Source: Gammaproteobacteria bacterium (GTDB lineage: Bacteria > Pseudomonadota > Gammaproteobacteria > Arenicellales > Arenicellaceae). From it: a DNA stretch of 64,000 nucleotides. This document shows positions 1-9,105 of this stretch, piece after piece. The position numbers were made by a program, and so were the translations under genes. The stretch covers positions 1-64,000 of the forward strand of contig JABDKW010000036.1 of NCBI GenBank assembly GCA_013002025.1, written 5' to 3'. Each line of letters starts with the position of its first letter. The stretch's first letter is position 1. Below the pieces are notes generated by a model. The model saw nothing but the letters and a program-made list of their open reading frames with translations, searched no databases and was not told where the DNA came from.

Positions 1-2
1 GC

Positions 3-80
3 TTTTCAAACCGTATGTTAGACACTGCGGCGGCAATGATTGCCAACGAGGATGATAACCGCCTGACTAACGCCGCCTGA
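3..80 (+). CDS. gap: Glyceraldehyde-3-phosphate dehydrogenase, C-terminal end (partial)
   Basis: Only the last 25 residues lie in the window. They begin [12 protein letters not shown], the C-terminal helix of type I GAPDH, and are nearly identical to the end of the complete GAPDH at 33258-34256. The tail then diverges and runs about ten residues longer. GAPDH oxidises glyceraldehyde-3-phosphate to 1,3-bisphosphoglycerate, the step below the Entner-Doudoroff aldolase encoded further on. Its position beside glk and zwf-pgl-edd-eda suggests a central-carbon role. The start, cofactor-binding part and catalytic cysteine are outside the window. Confidence 0.85.
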   Translation, partial: FSNRMLDTAAAMIANEDDNRLTNAA

Positions 81-168
81 ATAAAGCTCACTCGCCGCAA
101 TCAGGGCGCTATGCTCATCTCCGGCTAGCGCATCAGTGCATCAAGGGAGATATCACAGTCAAGGGGCA

Positions 169-196
169 TTGACCGAATCGGAAGGGTGGTTATAGT
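169..196 (+). promoter_or_regulatory. Candidate sigma-70 promoter of the MAPEG gene
   Basis: A -35 like TTGACC (169-174) and a -10 like TATAGT (191-196) are 16 bp apart, about 30 nt before the ATG at 229. This is a pattern match only. Confidence 0.5.
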
Positions 197-228
197 GCTC
201 ATCTGAAAAACAGATTTGGGTGAGCAAT

Positions 229-657
229 ATGAGTTCTTCTGCAGAAATTTTACAGCCGGTAATGGCGCTATTGAGCTGGACAGCGCTGATGTGGGCGTGG
301 ATGTATGCCACGCGAATTCCAGCGATCAGTAAGCTGGGCTTAAAGATGGATGGCAATGTGCCGAGTTCGGAGTTGATGAATCAACTGCCACCTGCGGTGC
401 GCTGGAAGGCGGATAATTATAATCATCTGCTCGAGCAGCCAACCTTGTTTTACGCCATTGCATTGTCATTGGCGGTAATAGATGTGGGGAGCGGGGCTAA
501 CCTGTTGCTGGCCTGGGCCTACGTGGGCTTACGTGTGGTGCATAGCCTGGTACAGGTGCTGGGCAATAAAATTATGCTGCGATTCGGCTTGTTTGTGGTG
601 GCTTCCTTGGTGTTGTATACCTTACTGATTCGCGCAGTGCTGCTGGTCTTTGCCTAG
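229..657 (+). CDS. MAPEG family membrane protein
   Basis: This 142-residue protein has the size and pattern of bacterial MAPEG proteins (membrane-associated proteins in eicosanoid and glutathione metabolism): four hydrophobic segments and a polar stretch after the first, reading RWKADNYNHLLEQPTLFYA, where the N-H-E-P arrangement is typical. It should sit in the inner membrane. Some family members conjugate or reduce compounds with glutathione, but the substrate cannot be read from sequence. I chose the ATG at 229, with GGTGAG just upstream; a GTG at 220 in the same frame is the alternative. It converges on glk with 17 nt between the genes. Confidence 0.8.
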   Translation: MSSSAEILQPVMALLSWTALMWAWMYATRIPAISKLGLKMDGNVPSSELMNQLPPAVRWKADNYNHLLEQPTLFYAIALSLAVIDVGSGANLLLAWAYVGLRVVHSLVQVLGNKIMLRFGLFVVASLVLYTLLIRAVLLVFA

Positions 658-674
658 CTTGGAAACTGAGTTGG

Positions 675-1658
675 CTAGAATAATCCCAGCGCATAAACGC
701 TGGCCCCGACCAACCCCGGATTCTTGCGTTTAATTAGCCAGGTCGGTATTCGCCGCATCAGGTCGCTGTGTCGCCCCTTGTTCTCAAAGCCATGGCGAAA
801 CTTACTGGCTTGCAGATGATCGGGGTAACGCTGCGTGATGCCACCACCGATAAAGATACCGTCATTTGCGCCCAAAGTGAGCGCAATATCACCCGCGGCC
901 TGACCCAAAACCTCAAAGTATAGATCCATTGTGAGCGTGCATATCTCATAGGTGCCTGCAGTGCCCGCGTTGGCGATGTCTGATGCGGACAGGACCGGAT
1001 TTTCCCGGTCATGAATCTCGCACAACGCTTCATGTATGTTCATTAAGCCCGGGCCAGACAGCAACCGTTCACGGGAAACACGGCCGAACTTGGTTTGTAA
1101 ATATATGGCTACCTGGGCCTGCAATTCATTTTCCGGCGCGAATCCGGCGTGTCCGCCCTCGGTAATGATTGGATAGGTGTGCCCATCGCGACTGCACAGC
1201 CCGGCAATACCCAGACCGCTACCCGGGCCAACCACTGCAATCGTGTAGTTCTCGCCTGCCACGGTTGGCCAATCGCCGCCGATATTATATAAATCCGTGG
1301 ACCGCAGTTTAGGAAGGCTGTAGGCAATGGCTGCAAAGTCATTGAGCAGTTTAACCTGGCTTACACCGTAGCGCTGCTGAAGCTCTGCGCTACTGATTTG
1401 CCAATGATTGTTAGTGAATCTGACTGAGCCATCAATGATTGGACCCGCCACGGCAAAACAAAGCCCGGCAATATGTTCAATGGCGTGGGCAAGCAGGTAG
1501 GCATCGATGGCAGATTCGATTGCATCAAAGTCCGCGCATTGAAAAGTCTGTGCCAGATGAAAGTAAGGTTGTTCACTGTCGGCAATTGCGAAGCGGGCGT
1601 TAGTGCCGCCAATATCCGCGATCAAGACAGGATTTTCCGGGATTGAATAAGATTGCAT
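675..1658 (-). CDS. glk: Glucokinase
   Basis: Glucokinase phosphorylates cytosolic glucose to glucose-6-phosphate, the substrate of Zwf encoded divergently. The 327-residue length is normal for the bacterial Glk family. Visible motifs are the ATP phosphate-binding loop DIGGTNARFA (residues 15-24), LLNDFAA with the catalytic aspartate, EGGHAGFAP in the sugar site and FIGGGI near the C-terminus. It lacks the zinc-binding CXCGXXGC motif of ROK kinases, so it is the classical Glk type. It shares the 335-nt control region at 1659-1993 with zwf, which holds two HexR-like sites, so joint control by phosphogluconate-pathway intermediates is likely. Confidence 0.93.
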   Translation of the reverse strand: MQSYSIPENPVLIADIGGTNARFAIADSEQPYFHLAQTFQCADFDAIESAIDAYLLAHAIEHIAGLCFAVAGPIIDGSVRFTNNHWQISSAELQQRYGVSQVKLLNDFAAIAYSLPKLRSTDLYNIGGDWPTVAGENYTIAVVGPGSGLGIAGLCSRDGHTYPIITEGGHAGFAPENELQAQVAIYLQTKFGRVSRERLLSGPGLMNIHEALCEIHDRENPVLSASDIANAGTAGTYEICTLTMDLYFEVLGQAAGDIALTLGANDGIFIGGGITQRYPDHLQASKFRHGFENKGRHSDLMRRIPTWLIKRKNPGLVGASVYALGLF

Positions 1659-1767
1659 TTCGGTTAACGCTCGACCCGTGTTAAGTAGTGCATTATTGTT
1701 AGGACTAAGCTAAAGAGTGTCGGGCAGCGCTCGGTTTCTGGGCGCGACATTCTCGAACCAATAAAAA

Positions 1768-1782
1768 TGTAATTATATGACA
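1768..1782. promoter_or_regulatory. HexR-like operator 1 in the glk-zwf control region
   Basis: The 15-mer TGTAATTATATGACA is an imperfect palindrome close to the consensus reported for HexR, TGTAATnnnATTACA. HexR is an RpiR-family repressor released by KDPG that controls zwf, edd, glk and gap genes in many gammaproteobacteria. An additional right half-site (ATAATTACA) lies at 1801-1809. No hexR gene is in the window, so the match rests on sequence and context. Confidence 0.6.
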
Positions 1783-1817
1783 TATTTTTAGAATAGGTTT
1801 ATAATTACAGGTAAATA

Positions 1818-1832
1818 TGAAAATTAATTACA
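1818..1832. promoter_or_regulatory. HexR-like operator 2 in the glk-zwf control region
   Basis: TGAAAATTAATTACA matches 12 of 15 positions of TGTAATTAAATTACA. It is centred 50 bp from the first site, about five helical turns, so both sites would lie on one DNA face. It could serve either glk or zwf. Confidence 0.55.
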
Positions 1833-1873
1833 TGACGCTGGTAGCCTATCAACAGCACCAGTGGCTTGTAAAA

Positions 1874-1936
1874 AGCGCCCGCGGACTATAACAAAGCACC
1901 CGCGGCCAATAACAACGTACCTGCGGTCTATCAAAA
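1874..1936 (+). repeat. Three head-to-tail 21-bp repeats upstream of zwf
   Basis: Units at 1874-1894, 1895-1915 and 1916-1936 are each exactly 21 bp. Each has a GC-rich core (CCCGCGG, CCCGCGG, CCTGCGG) followed by an A-rich end (ATAACAA, ATAACAA, ATCAAAA). Units 1 and 2 agree at 18 of 21 positions, units 2 and 3 at 14. The array ends 57 nt before the zwf ATG. The 21-bp period equals two helical turns, as expected of stacked binding sites. A weak promoter overlaps unit 1 (TTGTAA at 1866-1871, TATAAC at 1887-1892, spacer only 15 bp). Confidence 0.75.
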
Positions 1937-1993
1937 CCCGCACAACCCGTCGATTTTTAGCGACGCTAAACCCGTCAGGGTAGAGGATAAACA

Positions 1994-3454
1994 ATGCTGC
2001 AAGTTTGTAACATAGTCATCGTTGGCGGCGAGGGTGATCTGGCGTTTCGCAAACTCTACCCCGCTTTATACAGTTTGCACAGTGAAAATTTACTGGCTGA
2101 GTGCACCAAAATAGTCGCCTTTGGTCGTGGCAATTTCGAGCGTGATGAATTCCTTACTCGCGCTCGCGAATGGGCCGATAAAAGTGATTATATCGAGGCC
2201 GTGGATGACCAAATGTGGGAGGGTTTTTGCGAGCGGATTATTCATTTTGTTGGTGACGCCACTGCCGCGCAGGACCTCAAAAAGCTCAAGCAGCAACTAA
2301 GTGATGAAGATGTGGTGTTCTACCTATCGACGCCGCCCTCCATCTTTGCGCCGATTTGCAGCGCCATGGGTAAAGCCGGTGTGGTGAATGAACGCACCCG
2401 TCTGGTGGTAGAGAAACCTTTAGGCACCTCGCTGGAAAGTTTTAATGAAATCAACGACACCTTGTTTCAGGTGTTTGAGGAGAGTCAGATCTACCGTATC
2501 GATCATTACCTCGGCAAAGAAACGGTACAGAATTTATTGGCCTTGCGGTTCGCCAATATTTTGTTCGAACCCCTGTGGAACCGAAGTTATATTGACCACG
2601 TTCAGATCACAGTGGCGGAGAGTGTTGGCGTTGACGGTCGCTGGAGTTATTACGATGAATCCGGGGCCCTGCGCGATATGGTGCAGAATCATCTGCTGCA
2701 GTTAATGTGTCTGGTTGCGATGGAGTTTCCGTCGCGCAATGTGGCGGACGATATACGCGATGAAAAGCTCAAGGTACTGCGTTGCCTGAAGCCTATTGAT
2801 CAAGCGACCGTGCGCAGTCATACGGTGCGCGGCCAATACGACAGCGGTGCAGTTGATGGTGAAATTGTTCCAGCCTATGGTGCAGAGGACGATGCCGAGA
2901 CCACCACGTCGAATACTGAATCGTTCGTCGCGATTAAAGCCGAAATTGAAAACAACCGCTGGCAGGGCGTGCCGTTTTATTTGCGTACCGGTAAGCGTCT
3001 GTCTGAGCGGTACTCCGAGATCGTGATCCACTTTAAACCCGTGATCTTCAAATTTATCGATATTGACCCCGGCGCAATCAACAACAACGCCCTGATCATT
3101 CGCCTGCAGCCTAATGAAGGTATTCAGATGAATATGATGAATAAGGTGCCGGGGTTAGCCGAGGGGATGCGCCTGCAAAACGTGGGTCTCAATCTTTCAT
3201 TTGAAGAGGCCTTTGAGGAGCATCGCTCGCCCAGCGCCTACGAGCGACTGTTGCTGGATGTTACCCGCGGAGACCAGACTCTGTTTATGCGCTCTGATGA
3301 ATTACGCGGTGCCTGGCGCTGGGTGGACGGCATTATTGAAGGTTGGCAGGCAACCGGTCAGCCAGTTCAAAAGTATAAAGCCGGTACCACCGGCCCAGAT
3401 GATGCCTTGAGCCTGATTCTGCAGGATCAACGCAAATGGAAAGACTTCCCTTAG
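1994..3454 (+). CDS. zwf: Glucose-6-phosphate 1-dehydrogenase
   Basis: Zwf oxidises glucose-6-phosphate to 6-phosphoglucono-lactone and makes NADPH (some forms NADH). It opens the Entner-Doudoroff and oxidative pentose phosphate routes. The 486-residue length is normal. The N-terminal nucleotide loop reads GGEGDLAFRKLYPAL; the usual GASGDL is changed to GGEGDL, which keeps the glycines but may affect cofactor preference. The catalytic signature RIDHYLGKE is at residues 168-176, with the base His171, and the coenzyme/substrate motif EKPLG is near 140. It is first of the zwf-pgl-edd-eda cluster, with 9 nt to pgl. Operators and repeats upstream suggest regulation by pathway metabolites. Confidence 0.96.
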   Translation: MLQVCNIVIVGGEGDLAFRKLYPALYSLHSENLLAECTKIVAFGRGNFERDEFLTRAREWADKSDYIEAVDDQMWEGFCERIIHFVGDATAAQDLKKLKQQLSDEDVVFYLSTPPSIFAPICSAMGKAGVVNERTRLVVEKPLGTSLESFNEINDTLFQVFEESQIYRIDHYLGKETVQNLLALRFANILFEPLWNRSYIDHVQITVAESVGVDGRWSYYDESGALRDMVQNHLLQLMCLVAMEFPSRNVADDIRDEKLKVLRCLKPIDQATVRSHTVRGQYDSGAVDGEIVPAYGAEDDAETTTSNTESFVAIKAEIENNRWQGVPFYLRTGKRLSERYSEIVIHFKPVIFKFIDIDPGAINNNALIIRLQPNEGIQMNMMNKVPGLAEGMRLQNVGLNLSFEEAFEEHRSPSAYERLLLDVTRGDQTLFMRSDELRGAWRWVDGIIEGWQATGQPVQKYKAGTTGPDDALSLILQDQRKWKDFP

Positions 3455-3463
3455 GCCGCTACT

Positions 3464-4201
3464 ATGCAAGCAGCAAACTTTAACTGGCAGGAATTTGACT
3501 CTAGGCCGGCGCTGGCAGAAGTGTTGGCGAGTAGCATTGCAGAGGCATTGTCCGATGCGATTGCGAAGCGGGGGCAGGCGATCATTGCGCTGTCGGGAGG
3601 TTCGACACCGAAACCGTTATTCAAGGCCCTTGCTGACTGTGAGATCGACTGGCCCAGCGTGGTGATCACACTGGTGGATGAACGTTGGGTCCCGTTTGAC
3701 GATGAGCTATCAAATACCGCGTTTCTGCACGAGCACCTGCTCAGTCAGTTGCCTGAGCACCCCAGGTTGGTGTCACTGTTTAATATCTCGGCCGCAGCGC
3801 TCAGCCCGGCGCTATCACGTATCCCAGTATTGACTGAATATTGTCGTCAAACCGGCTCGACCCATGCGGCACCGGCGGCCTTTGATGTGGTGGTGTTAGG
3901 TATGGGCGGCGACGGTCACACCGCTTCGTTTTTTCCCGATGCGGAAAACGTCGCAGAGCTGGTGGACCCCAATTCATCGCAATATTTATTAACCTGTACC
4001 TCACCCAACGCCAGGGTGGATCGCATTACCTGGAGCCTGCCTATGTTACTAAACACTGGCACCCTGATTTTGCACATCACAGGGCCGGATAAAAAGCAGG
4101 TATTCGAGCGCGCCGCCTCAGGCAGCGATGCGACTGAGTTGCCAATCCGCTCGGCCATACATCAGGACAAAACTGAGCTACAGGTTTACTACGCAGAATA
4201 A
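3464..4201 (+). CDS. pgl: 6-phosphogluconolactonase
   Basis: Pgl hydrolyses 6-phosphogluconolactone to 6-phosphogluconate, linking Zwf to Edd. The 245-residue protein is of the DevB/NagB-like type, not the beta-propeller YbhE type. Visible motifs are the phosphate loop ALSGGSTPKPLF, LVDERWVP and GMGGDGHTASFFPDA, which carries the active-site residues. It follows zwf by 9 nt and precedes edd by 22 nt, so all are probably cotranscribed. The ATG at 3464 is the only sensible start. Confidence 0.94.
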   Translation: MQAANFNWQEFDSRPALAEVLASSIAEALSDAIAKRGQAIIALSGGSTPKPLFKALADCEIDWPSVVITLVDERWVPFDDELSNTAFLHEHLLSQLPEHPRLVSLFNISAAALSPALSRIPVLTEYCRQTGSTHAAPAAFDVVVLGMGGDGHTASFFPDAENVAELVDPNSSQYLLTCTSPNARVDRITWSLPMLLNTGTLILHITGPDKKQVFERAASGSDATELPIRSAIHQDKTELQVYYAE

Positions 4202-4223
4202 TCTGCCACAACGAGCACTGAAA

Positions 4224-6020
4224 ATGACCAGCATTAAAAGTATTACCGAAAAAATAATCGAACGCAGCCGTGATTCGCGAGCCGCGTATCTGGCGATGGT
4301 GGACGAGTCGCGCAACCAGCCTCCGGCGCCGGATCGACTGTCGTGCAGCAACTGGGCGCATGCGGTGGCGGCCAATAGCAGCGACGAAAAAAAATCCATT
4401 CCGGCCGGGCAGGGTGCCAACATCGGAATTGTCACCGCGTATAACGATATGTTATCGGCACATCAGCCCTATGCCAGCTATCCAAATATCATCAAATTAA
4501 CCGCGCGCAATAATGGTGCTACTGCACAGGTGGCAGGCGGTGTGCCAGCCATGTGCGACGGCGTTACCCAGGGTCAACCGGGCATGGAGCTCAGCCTGTT
4601 CAGCCGCGACGTGATTGCCATGGCCACCGCAGTATCATTAACCCATGATGTGTATGACGCGGTGATGTGCCTGGGGGTATGCGACAAGATTGTGCCGGGC
4701 TTATTAATCGGCGCCTTGCAGTTTGGTCATCTGCCAGTGGTGTTTGTGCCGGCCGGGCCGATGCCGTCCGGCATTCCGAACAAACAAAAAGCGCTGATGA
4801 GGCAAAAATTTGCCAGTGGTGAGATTGGCAAGCAGGAATTGCTGGAGACTGAGTCGGCCTCTTATCACAGCGCCGGCACCTGTACTTTTTACGGCACCGC
4901 CAACACCAATCAGGTGTTGATGGAGGCATTGGGCTTACAACTCGCTGGTGCGTCGTTTATCAACCCCGGCACTGATTTGCGCACCGCGCTTACCCAGAAT
5001 GCAGTCGAGCGTTTATTAGACCTCACAGCCAAAGGGTCTAACTATCGACCGATCGCCGAGGTGGTTACCGAAAAGTCCATTGTGAATGCCATTGTCATGA
5101 TGATGGCCACCGGCGGCTCGACCAATCTTACGCTGCATTTAATTTCCATGGCGGCGGCGGCGGGCATACAGATCAACTGGCAGGATATGGACGAAATTTC
5201 GCGTATCACGCCATTACTGGCACGCGTGTATCCCAATGGTCAGGCCGATGTGAATCATTTTGAGCAGGCCGGTGGGCTGGCCTATGTGGTCGGTCAACTG
5301 CGCCGCCGTGAGCTGCTTAATGAAGATGTGGTCACAGTCATGGGCGAAGGGCTGGATGCCTATACCCGCAAGCCTCAGTTACAGGATAAGAAACTGACCT
5401 GGGGCGAACCGGTGGTCGACAAGCAGGACGACGAAATACTGGCCTCTATTGACCAGCCGTTTTCCGCCGAGGGTGGAATGCGTATGTTGAGTGGGCCGTT
5501 GGGTACCGGCATTGTGAAAATTTCTGCGGTAGACGAACAGCATCACGTTATCGAGGCGCCCTGTAAAATATTTGATTCTCAGGATGGACTGAAGGCGGCA
5601 TTTGATGCAGGAGAGCTCGACTGTGACCACGTTGCCGTGGTGCGCTTTCAAGGCCCGGCCGCCAACGGCATGCCCGAACTACACAAACTAACCCCGTATC
5701 TTGGCATTCTGCAGGACAAGGGCTTTAAGGTGGCGCTGGTCACCGACGGGCGCATGTCCGGCGCGTCCGGCAAGGTGCTGGCGGCGATTCACGTTAGCCC
5801 GGAAGCCAAATCTGGTGGCCTATTAGCGCACTTACATGAAGGCGATGTAGTTCGCGTTGATGCCTTGAGCGGCGAACTCACGGTAAATGTGACTGAGCAG
5901 GCGCTGCGTGAGCGACCCCCTGCAGCAGCACCCGTAAACAACTCAATTCTGGGTCGCGGCCTGTTTCAATCGATGCGGAATATCACCGGTGATGCGACCG
6001 ATGGTGCGTCGTTCCTGTAA
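4224..6020 (+). CDS. edd: 6-phosphogluconate dehydratase
   Basis: Edd dehydrates 6-phosphogluconate to 2-keto-3-deoxy-6-phosphogluconate (KDPG), the first committed Entner-Doudoroff step. It is an IlvD/Edd-family iron-sulfur enzyme. From the ATG at 4224 it has 598 residues, close to the usual 600-610; the frame stays open upstream to 4128, but that would run into pgl. Family motifs include [16 protein letters not shown] near the N-terminus, [16 protein letters not shown], a cysteine in [24 protein letters not shown] and the C-terminal [19 protein letters not shown]. The cluster-ligating cysteines appear intact. The context fits phosphogluconate rather than galactonate or a branched-chain precursor. 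Confidence 0.95.
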   Translation: MTSIKSITEKIIERSRDSRAAYLAMVDESRNQPPAPDRLSCSNWAHAVAANSSDEKKSIPAGQGANIGIVTAYNDMLSAHQPYASYPNIIKLTARNNGATAQVAGGVPAMCDGVTQGQPGMELSLFSRDVIAMATAVSLTHDVYDAVMCLGVCDKIVPGLLIGALQFGHLPVVFVPAGPMPSGIPNKQKALMRQKFASGEIGKQELLETESASYHSAGTCTFYGTANTNQVLMEALGLQLAGASFINPGTDLRTALTQNAVERLLDLTAKGSNYRPIAEVVTEKSIVNAIVMMMATGGSTNLTLHLISMAAAAGIQINWQDMDEISRITPLLARVYPNGQADVNHFEQAGGLAYVVGQLRRRELLNEDVVTVMGEGLDAYTRKPQLQDKKLTWGEPVVDKQDDEILASIDQPFSAEGGMRMLSGPLGTGIVKISAVDEQHHVIEAPCKIFDSQDGLKAAFDAGELDCDHVAVVRFQGPAANGMPELHKLTPYLGILQDKGFKVALVTDGRMSGASGKVLAAIHVSPEAKSGGLLAHLHEGDVVRVDALSGELTVNVTEQALRERPPAAAPVNNSILGRGLFQSMRNITGDATDGASFL

Positions 6021-6046
6021 TCCAAACTTTTCGATAAATAGAAAAT

Positions 6047-6673
6047 ATGAAAGCAATTAAAAAAGTTAGCGCCCTGCTCGATGGGCTCAAAGTCGTGCCG
6101 GTGGTGGTGCTGGAAAATGAACAGCAAACCATCGGCTTATGCGATGCCCTCTGCGAGGGCGGTATCGACGTTATCGAGATCACCCTGCGTCACGAATTTG
6201 GGCTAAGCGCTATTTCCCTGGCCAAGCAACATCGCCCGGAGATGCGCGTATTAGCCGGCACGGTAAATAGCGCACAGGATTTTGATGCGGCGGTTGCGGC
6301 CGGCGCTGATGGCATTATCAGCCCCGGTTTTACGGTGGCGCTGGCAGAGGCGGCCCGCCGGCACGATATGCCCTATCTGCCGGGTGTGGCGACCGGCTCG
6401 GAAATACTGCTGGCGATGGAAAATGGCTTGAGCGAATGTAAACTGTTTCCGGCTGGGGTAGTAGGTGGTGTGAGCGCTTTGAAAGCATTCTCAGGTCCGT
6501 TCGCGGAGATGCGCTTTTGCCCAACCGGCGGTGTTAGTGAAAAAAACGTCGCTGATTATTTAGCCTTACCGAATGTGATGTGCGTGGGTGGTAGTTGGCT
6601 GGCACCTACCGATCTGGTAAGAGCCGGCGATTGGGCGGCGATTACCGAGTTGTGCCGTGACGTAACTAGCTGA
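6047..6673 (+). CDS. eda: KDPG aldolase (2-keto-3-deoxy-6-phosphogluconate aldolase)
   Basis: Eda splits KDPG into pyruvate and glyceraldehyde-3-phosphate, completing the Entner-Doudoroff pathway. It is a 208-residue class I TIM-barrel aldolase. The Schiff-base lysine is Lys132 in SECKLFPAGVVGG, and the base region ITLRH is at residues 45-49. The phosphate-binding end shows FCPTGGVS. It lies 26 nt after edd, last in the cluster. A second aldolase of the same fold, DgoA at 10004-10633, serves the galactose branch. Confidence 0.95.
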   Translation: MKAIKKVSALLDGLKVVPVVVLENEQQTIGLCDALCEGGIDVIEITLRHEFGLSAISLAKQHRPEMRVLAGTVNSAQDFDAAVAAGADGIISPGFTVALAEAARRHDMPYLPGVATGSEILLAMENGLSECKLFPAGVVGGVSALKAFSGPFAEMRFCPTGGVSEKNVADYLALPNVMCVGGSWLAPTDLVRAGDWAAITELCRDVTS

Positions 6674-6820
6674 GCAGTGGTTCGGAATTGCTGACACTTC
6701 AGAGCTAGCCTTGGTTGGGCTGGCACATGGGTTTTATTGGTGGGGCGATGCCTCGCTGTGGCTCGGTACGTGGAACCATGCTATAGATTGGGCTCTCCAT
6801 CATCGCCGGGCTCAATAGCC

Positions 6821-9031
6821 ATGTCTGAATTAATTTCGGTAAGCAAGGATTTGCGTTTTGCGCTCGGTAATGAGCGTATCAGCTATCTGTTTCAGGTGTC
6901 TGCCGAGGGTTTACTGGAGCATTTACATTTTGGCGGTGCCATCGGTGTCGCGGACGATTATCCCGCTGGCCCACAGCGCGTAGCACGCGGCGCCGTTAGT
7001 GAGTTTGCCGGCGTTAAGAACTACAACCTTTCCGACACCCCGCAGGAGTATCCCACCTTTGCTCGCTCAGAGCAGCGCCATCCGGCCCTGCACGTGGTTA
7101 ATGCCGCCGGTAATACCACCAATACGCTGCGCTATCTGAGCCATACGATCGTGCCGCAGAAGCCGGAACTAAAGGGTTTACCCGCCGCGCGCGGTGGTCA
7201 CAGTGAAACGCTATTGGTAACACTGAGCGACCAGCTCAGCGAACTGCGAGTGGTGCTGAGTTATACCGTGTACCAGCAGCACGATGTCATCGCCAGATCT
7301 GCAGAAGTATTCAATGATGGCGACGCAACGATTAGTTTACAGCACGCATTAAGCAGTTGCCTGGATCTGCCGGCGGATGACTATGAACTATTACACCTGC
7401 GTGGCAGCTGGGCGCGAGAGTTTAATGTTGAACGCCTACCGGTGCCCGGTGGTCGTTTTGTTATTGATTCTGCGTGTGGCCTCAGCAGCAACCATCACAA
7501 CCCATTTATGGCCATCATGCAACGGGGTGCCAGCGAAACACATGGCTGGGTAATGGGTACGGCGCTGATGTACAGCGGCAATTTTTCGATCTCAGTGGAG
7601 CGCGGCGAATTTGACAGTGTTCGCATCAGCGCCGGCATCAATCCGTTTAATTTCACCTGGCAGCTATCCGCAGGTGAATCCTTTGTTTGCCCCGAGGCAT
7701 TGCATGTTTTTAGCGAGCAGGGTCTGGAGGGCATGAGCCAGATATGGCATGGCTTTATTCGTGAGCAGATCAGCCCGACGCAGTTTAAGGACGTGGCCCG
7801 ACCCAGCTATTTGAATTCATGGGAGGCAAATTACTTCGAGGTCGACGAACAGCGAGTATTGGAGCTGGCAGATCAGGCCGTCGATCTGGGGTTGGAGCTG
7901 TTGGTGATCGACGATGGCTGGTTTCAGGGGCGCAATGATGATAGCGGGTCGCTGGGCGACTGGGTGGCTGATTCTGAAAAATTTCCCCGTGGGATTGACG
8001 CGGTAGCAAGCGACGTCAAAGCAAAAGGGCTGAAATTTGGCCTTTGGTTCGAGCCGGAGATGGTGAGCCAGAACAGCGACCTGTATCGAGCGCATCCGGA
8101 GTGGGTGCTTGGTGTGCCCGATCGCCAGCCGTCGCTGGGGCGCAACCAGTTGATGCTGGATTTGTGCCGTGCTGATGTCTGTGACTATCTCTACCAGCGT
8201 CTGGATAGCTTTCTAAGCAGCGGGCAGATTGACTATATCAAGTGGGATATGAATCGCAGCATGACCGAAATTGGCTCGGCCGTTTTACCGGCTGAACGGC
8301 AGAGGGAAACCGCGCATCGTTATATGCTGGGGTTATACGCGCTGCTCGACCGGCTCACTAGCAAGTATCCCAACGTGTTGTTTGAAAACTGCGCATCAGG
8401 GGGTAACCGGTTTGATTTAGGTATGCTCCGGTTTATGGCTCAGGGCTGGCCCAGTGATATGTCCGAGCCCGTCGGCCGTCTGGCGGTTATCAACGGTGCA
8501 TCGCACCTTTTTCCCCCCAGTGTTATGGCTTCTTACATTGGGCCAACACCCAGCCATCAGAATGGTAGGCCGTCGTCTCTGCACATGCGACGAGATGTGG
8601 GGTTTTTCTGTGCCGCTCGGGGCGTATCGCTAAACGCGGTTGATCTGCGTTGCGATGCCGAGCAGTTGCAGGCGGCGGTTGCTCTTTATAATGCGACGGC
8701 TGCGGATGTGGTGCATGGACACTTCCGTCGCCTGTTGTATCGTGACAATGAGGTTTGCTGGCAACTGAGCTCCCGCGACGGGGAGCGCGTTTATATCGGC
8801 TACTTTCAGATTCTGGCGGCGCCGAACCTGCCACAAAAACGGGTTTATCCCCGTGCCCTGGTCGCAACGGCCAATTACCGCCTGGTGGACTCCGGTGCGC
8901 CCAGCCGAAAGTCAATTTTCAGTGGTGCTGCATTGATGAAAATGGGGTTAGATTTGCGGCAGGTCGAGCAAAGTAACTCGACTCCCGGCGGCGACTTCAG
9001 AAGTTGGTTTGTGACTCTGAACCGGCTTTAA
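6821..9031 (+). CDS. Alpha-galactosidase, GH36
   Basis: Removes terminal alpha-galactose from oligosaccharides such as melibiose or raffinose. From the ATG at 6821 the protein has 736 residues, typical of GH36; an upstream in-frame start at 6737 would add residues unlike the family. Motifs are LLVIDDGWFQGRNDD, FGLWFEPEMV, the nucleophile aspartate in YIKWDMNR, FENCASGGNRFD, and WPSD, whose aspartate fits the acid/base position. There is no signal peptide, so it should act in the cytosol on imported sugar. It follows eda after 147 nt and converges on the lactonase gene. It supplies galactose to the dgo/gal genes and glucose to glk. Confidence 0.92.
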   Translation: MSELISVSKDLRFALGNERISYLFQVSAEGLLEHLHFGGAIGVADDYPAGPQRVARGAVSEFAGVKNYNLSDTPQEYPTFARSEQRHPALHVVNAAGNTTNTLRYLSHTIVPQKPELKGLPAARGGHSETLLVTLSDQLSELRVVLSYTVYQQHDVIARSAEVFNDGDATISLQHALSSCLDLPADDYELLHLRGSWAREFNVERLPVPGGRFVIDSACGLSSNHHNPFMAIMQRGASETHGWVMGTALMYSGNFSISVERGEFDSVRISAGINPFNFTWQLSAGESFVCPEALHVFSEQGLEGMSQIWHGFIREQISPTQFKDVARPSYLNSWEANYFEVDEQRVLELADQAVDLGLELLVIDDGWFQGRNDDSGSLGDWVADSEKFPRGIDAVASDVKAKGLKFGLWFEPEMVSQNSDLYRAHPEWVLGVPDRQPSLGRNQLMLDLCRADVCDYLYQRLDSFLSSGQIDYIKWDMNRSMTEIGSAVLPAERQRETAHRYMLGLYALLDRLTSKYPNVLFENCASGGNRFDLGMLRFMAQGWPSDMSEPVGRLAVINGASHLFPPSVMASYIGPTPSHQNGRPSSLHMRRDVGFFCAARGVSLNAVDLRCDAEQLQAAVALYNATAADVVHGHFRRLLYRDNEVCWQLSSRDGERVYIGYFQILAAPNLPQKRVYPRALVATANYRLVDSGAPSRKSIFSGAALMKMGLDLRQVEQSNSTPGGDFRSWFVTLNRL

Positions 9032-9069
9032 ATTAAACCGCGCTGTTGATCATTCACTGACAGGCTGCA

Positions 9070-9105
9070 TGCTCGTACGCTTGTTCGTACTCTTGCTCGT
9101 ACTAA
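9070..9105 (+). repeat. Three 12-bp tandem repeats between convergent genes
   Basis: Imperfect units TGCTCGTACGCT, TGTTCGTACTCT and TGCTCGTACTAA lie in the short space between the alpha-galactosidase and lactonase genes. The last unit overlaps the lactonase stop codon. Each holds the core TCGTAC. No function is apparent; a replication-slippage tract is the simplest reading. Confidence 0.6.

Noticed and set aside
2090-2296. Antisense frames inside zwf, edd, the GH36 gene, glnS and other genes
   Set aside because: They are mirror frames of strong coding sequence, lack ribosome sites and show no protein family pattern.
4224-6020. The Edd gene as the missing galactonate dehydratase
   Set aside because: It lies in the zwf-pgl-edd-eda cluster and has normal Edd length and motifs; phosphogluconate is the natural substrate.
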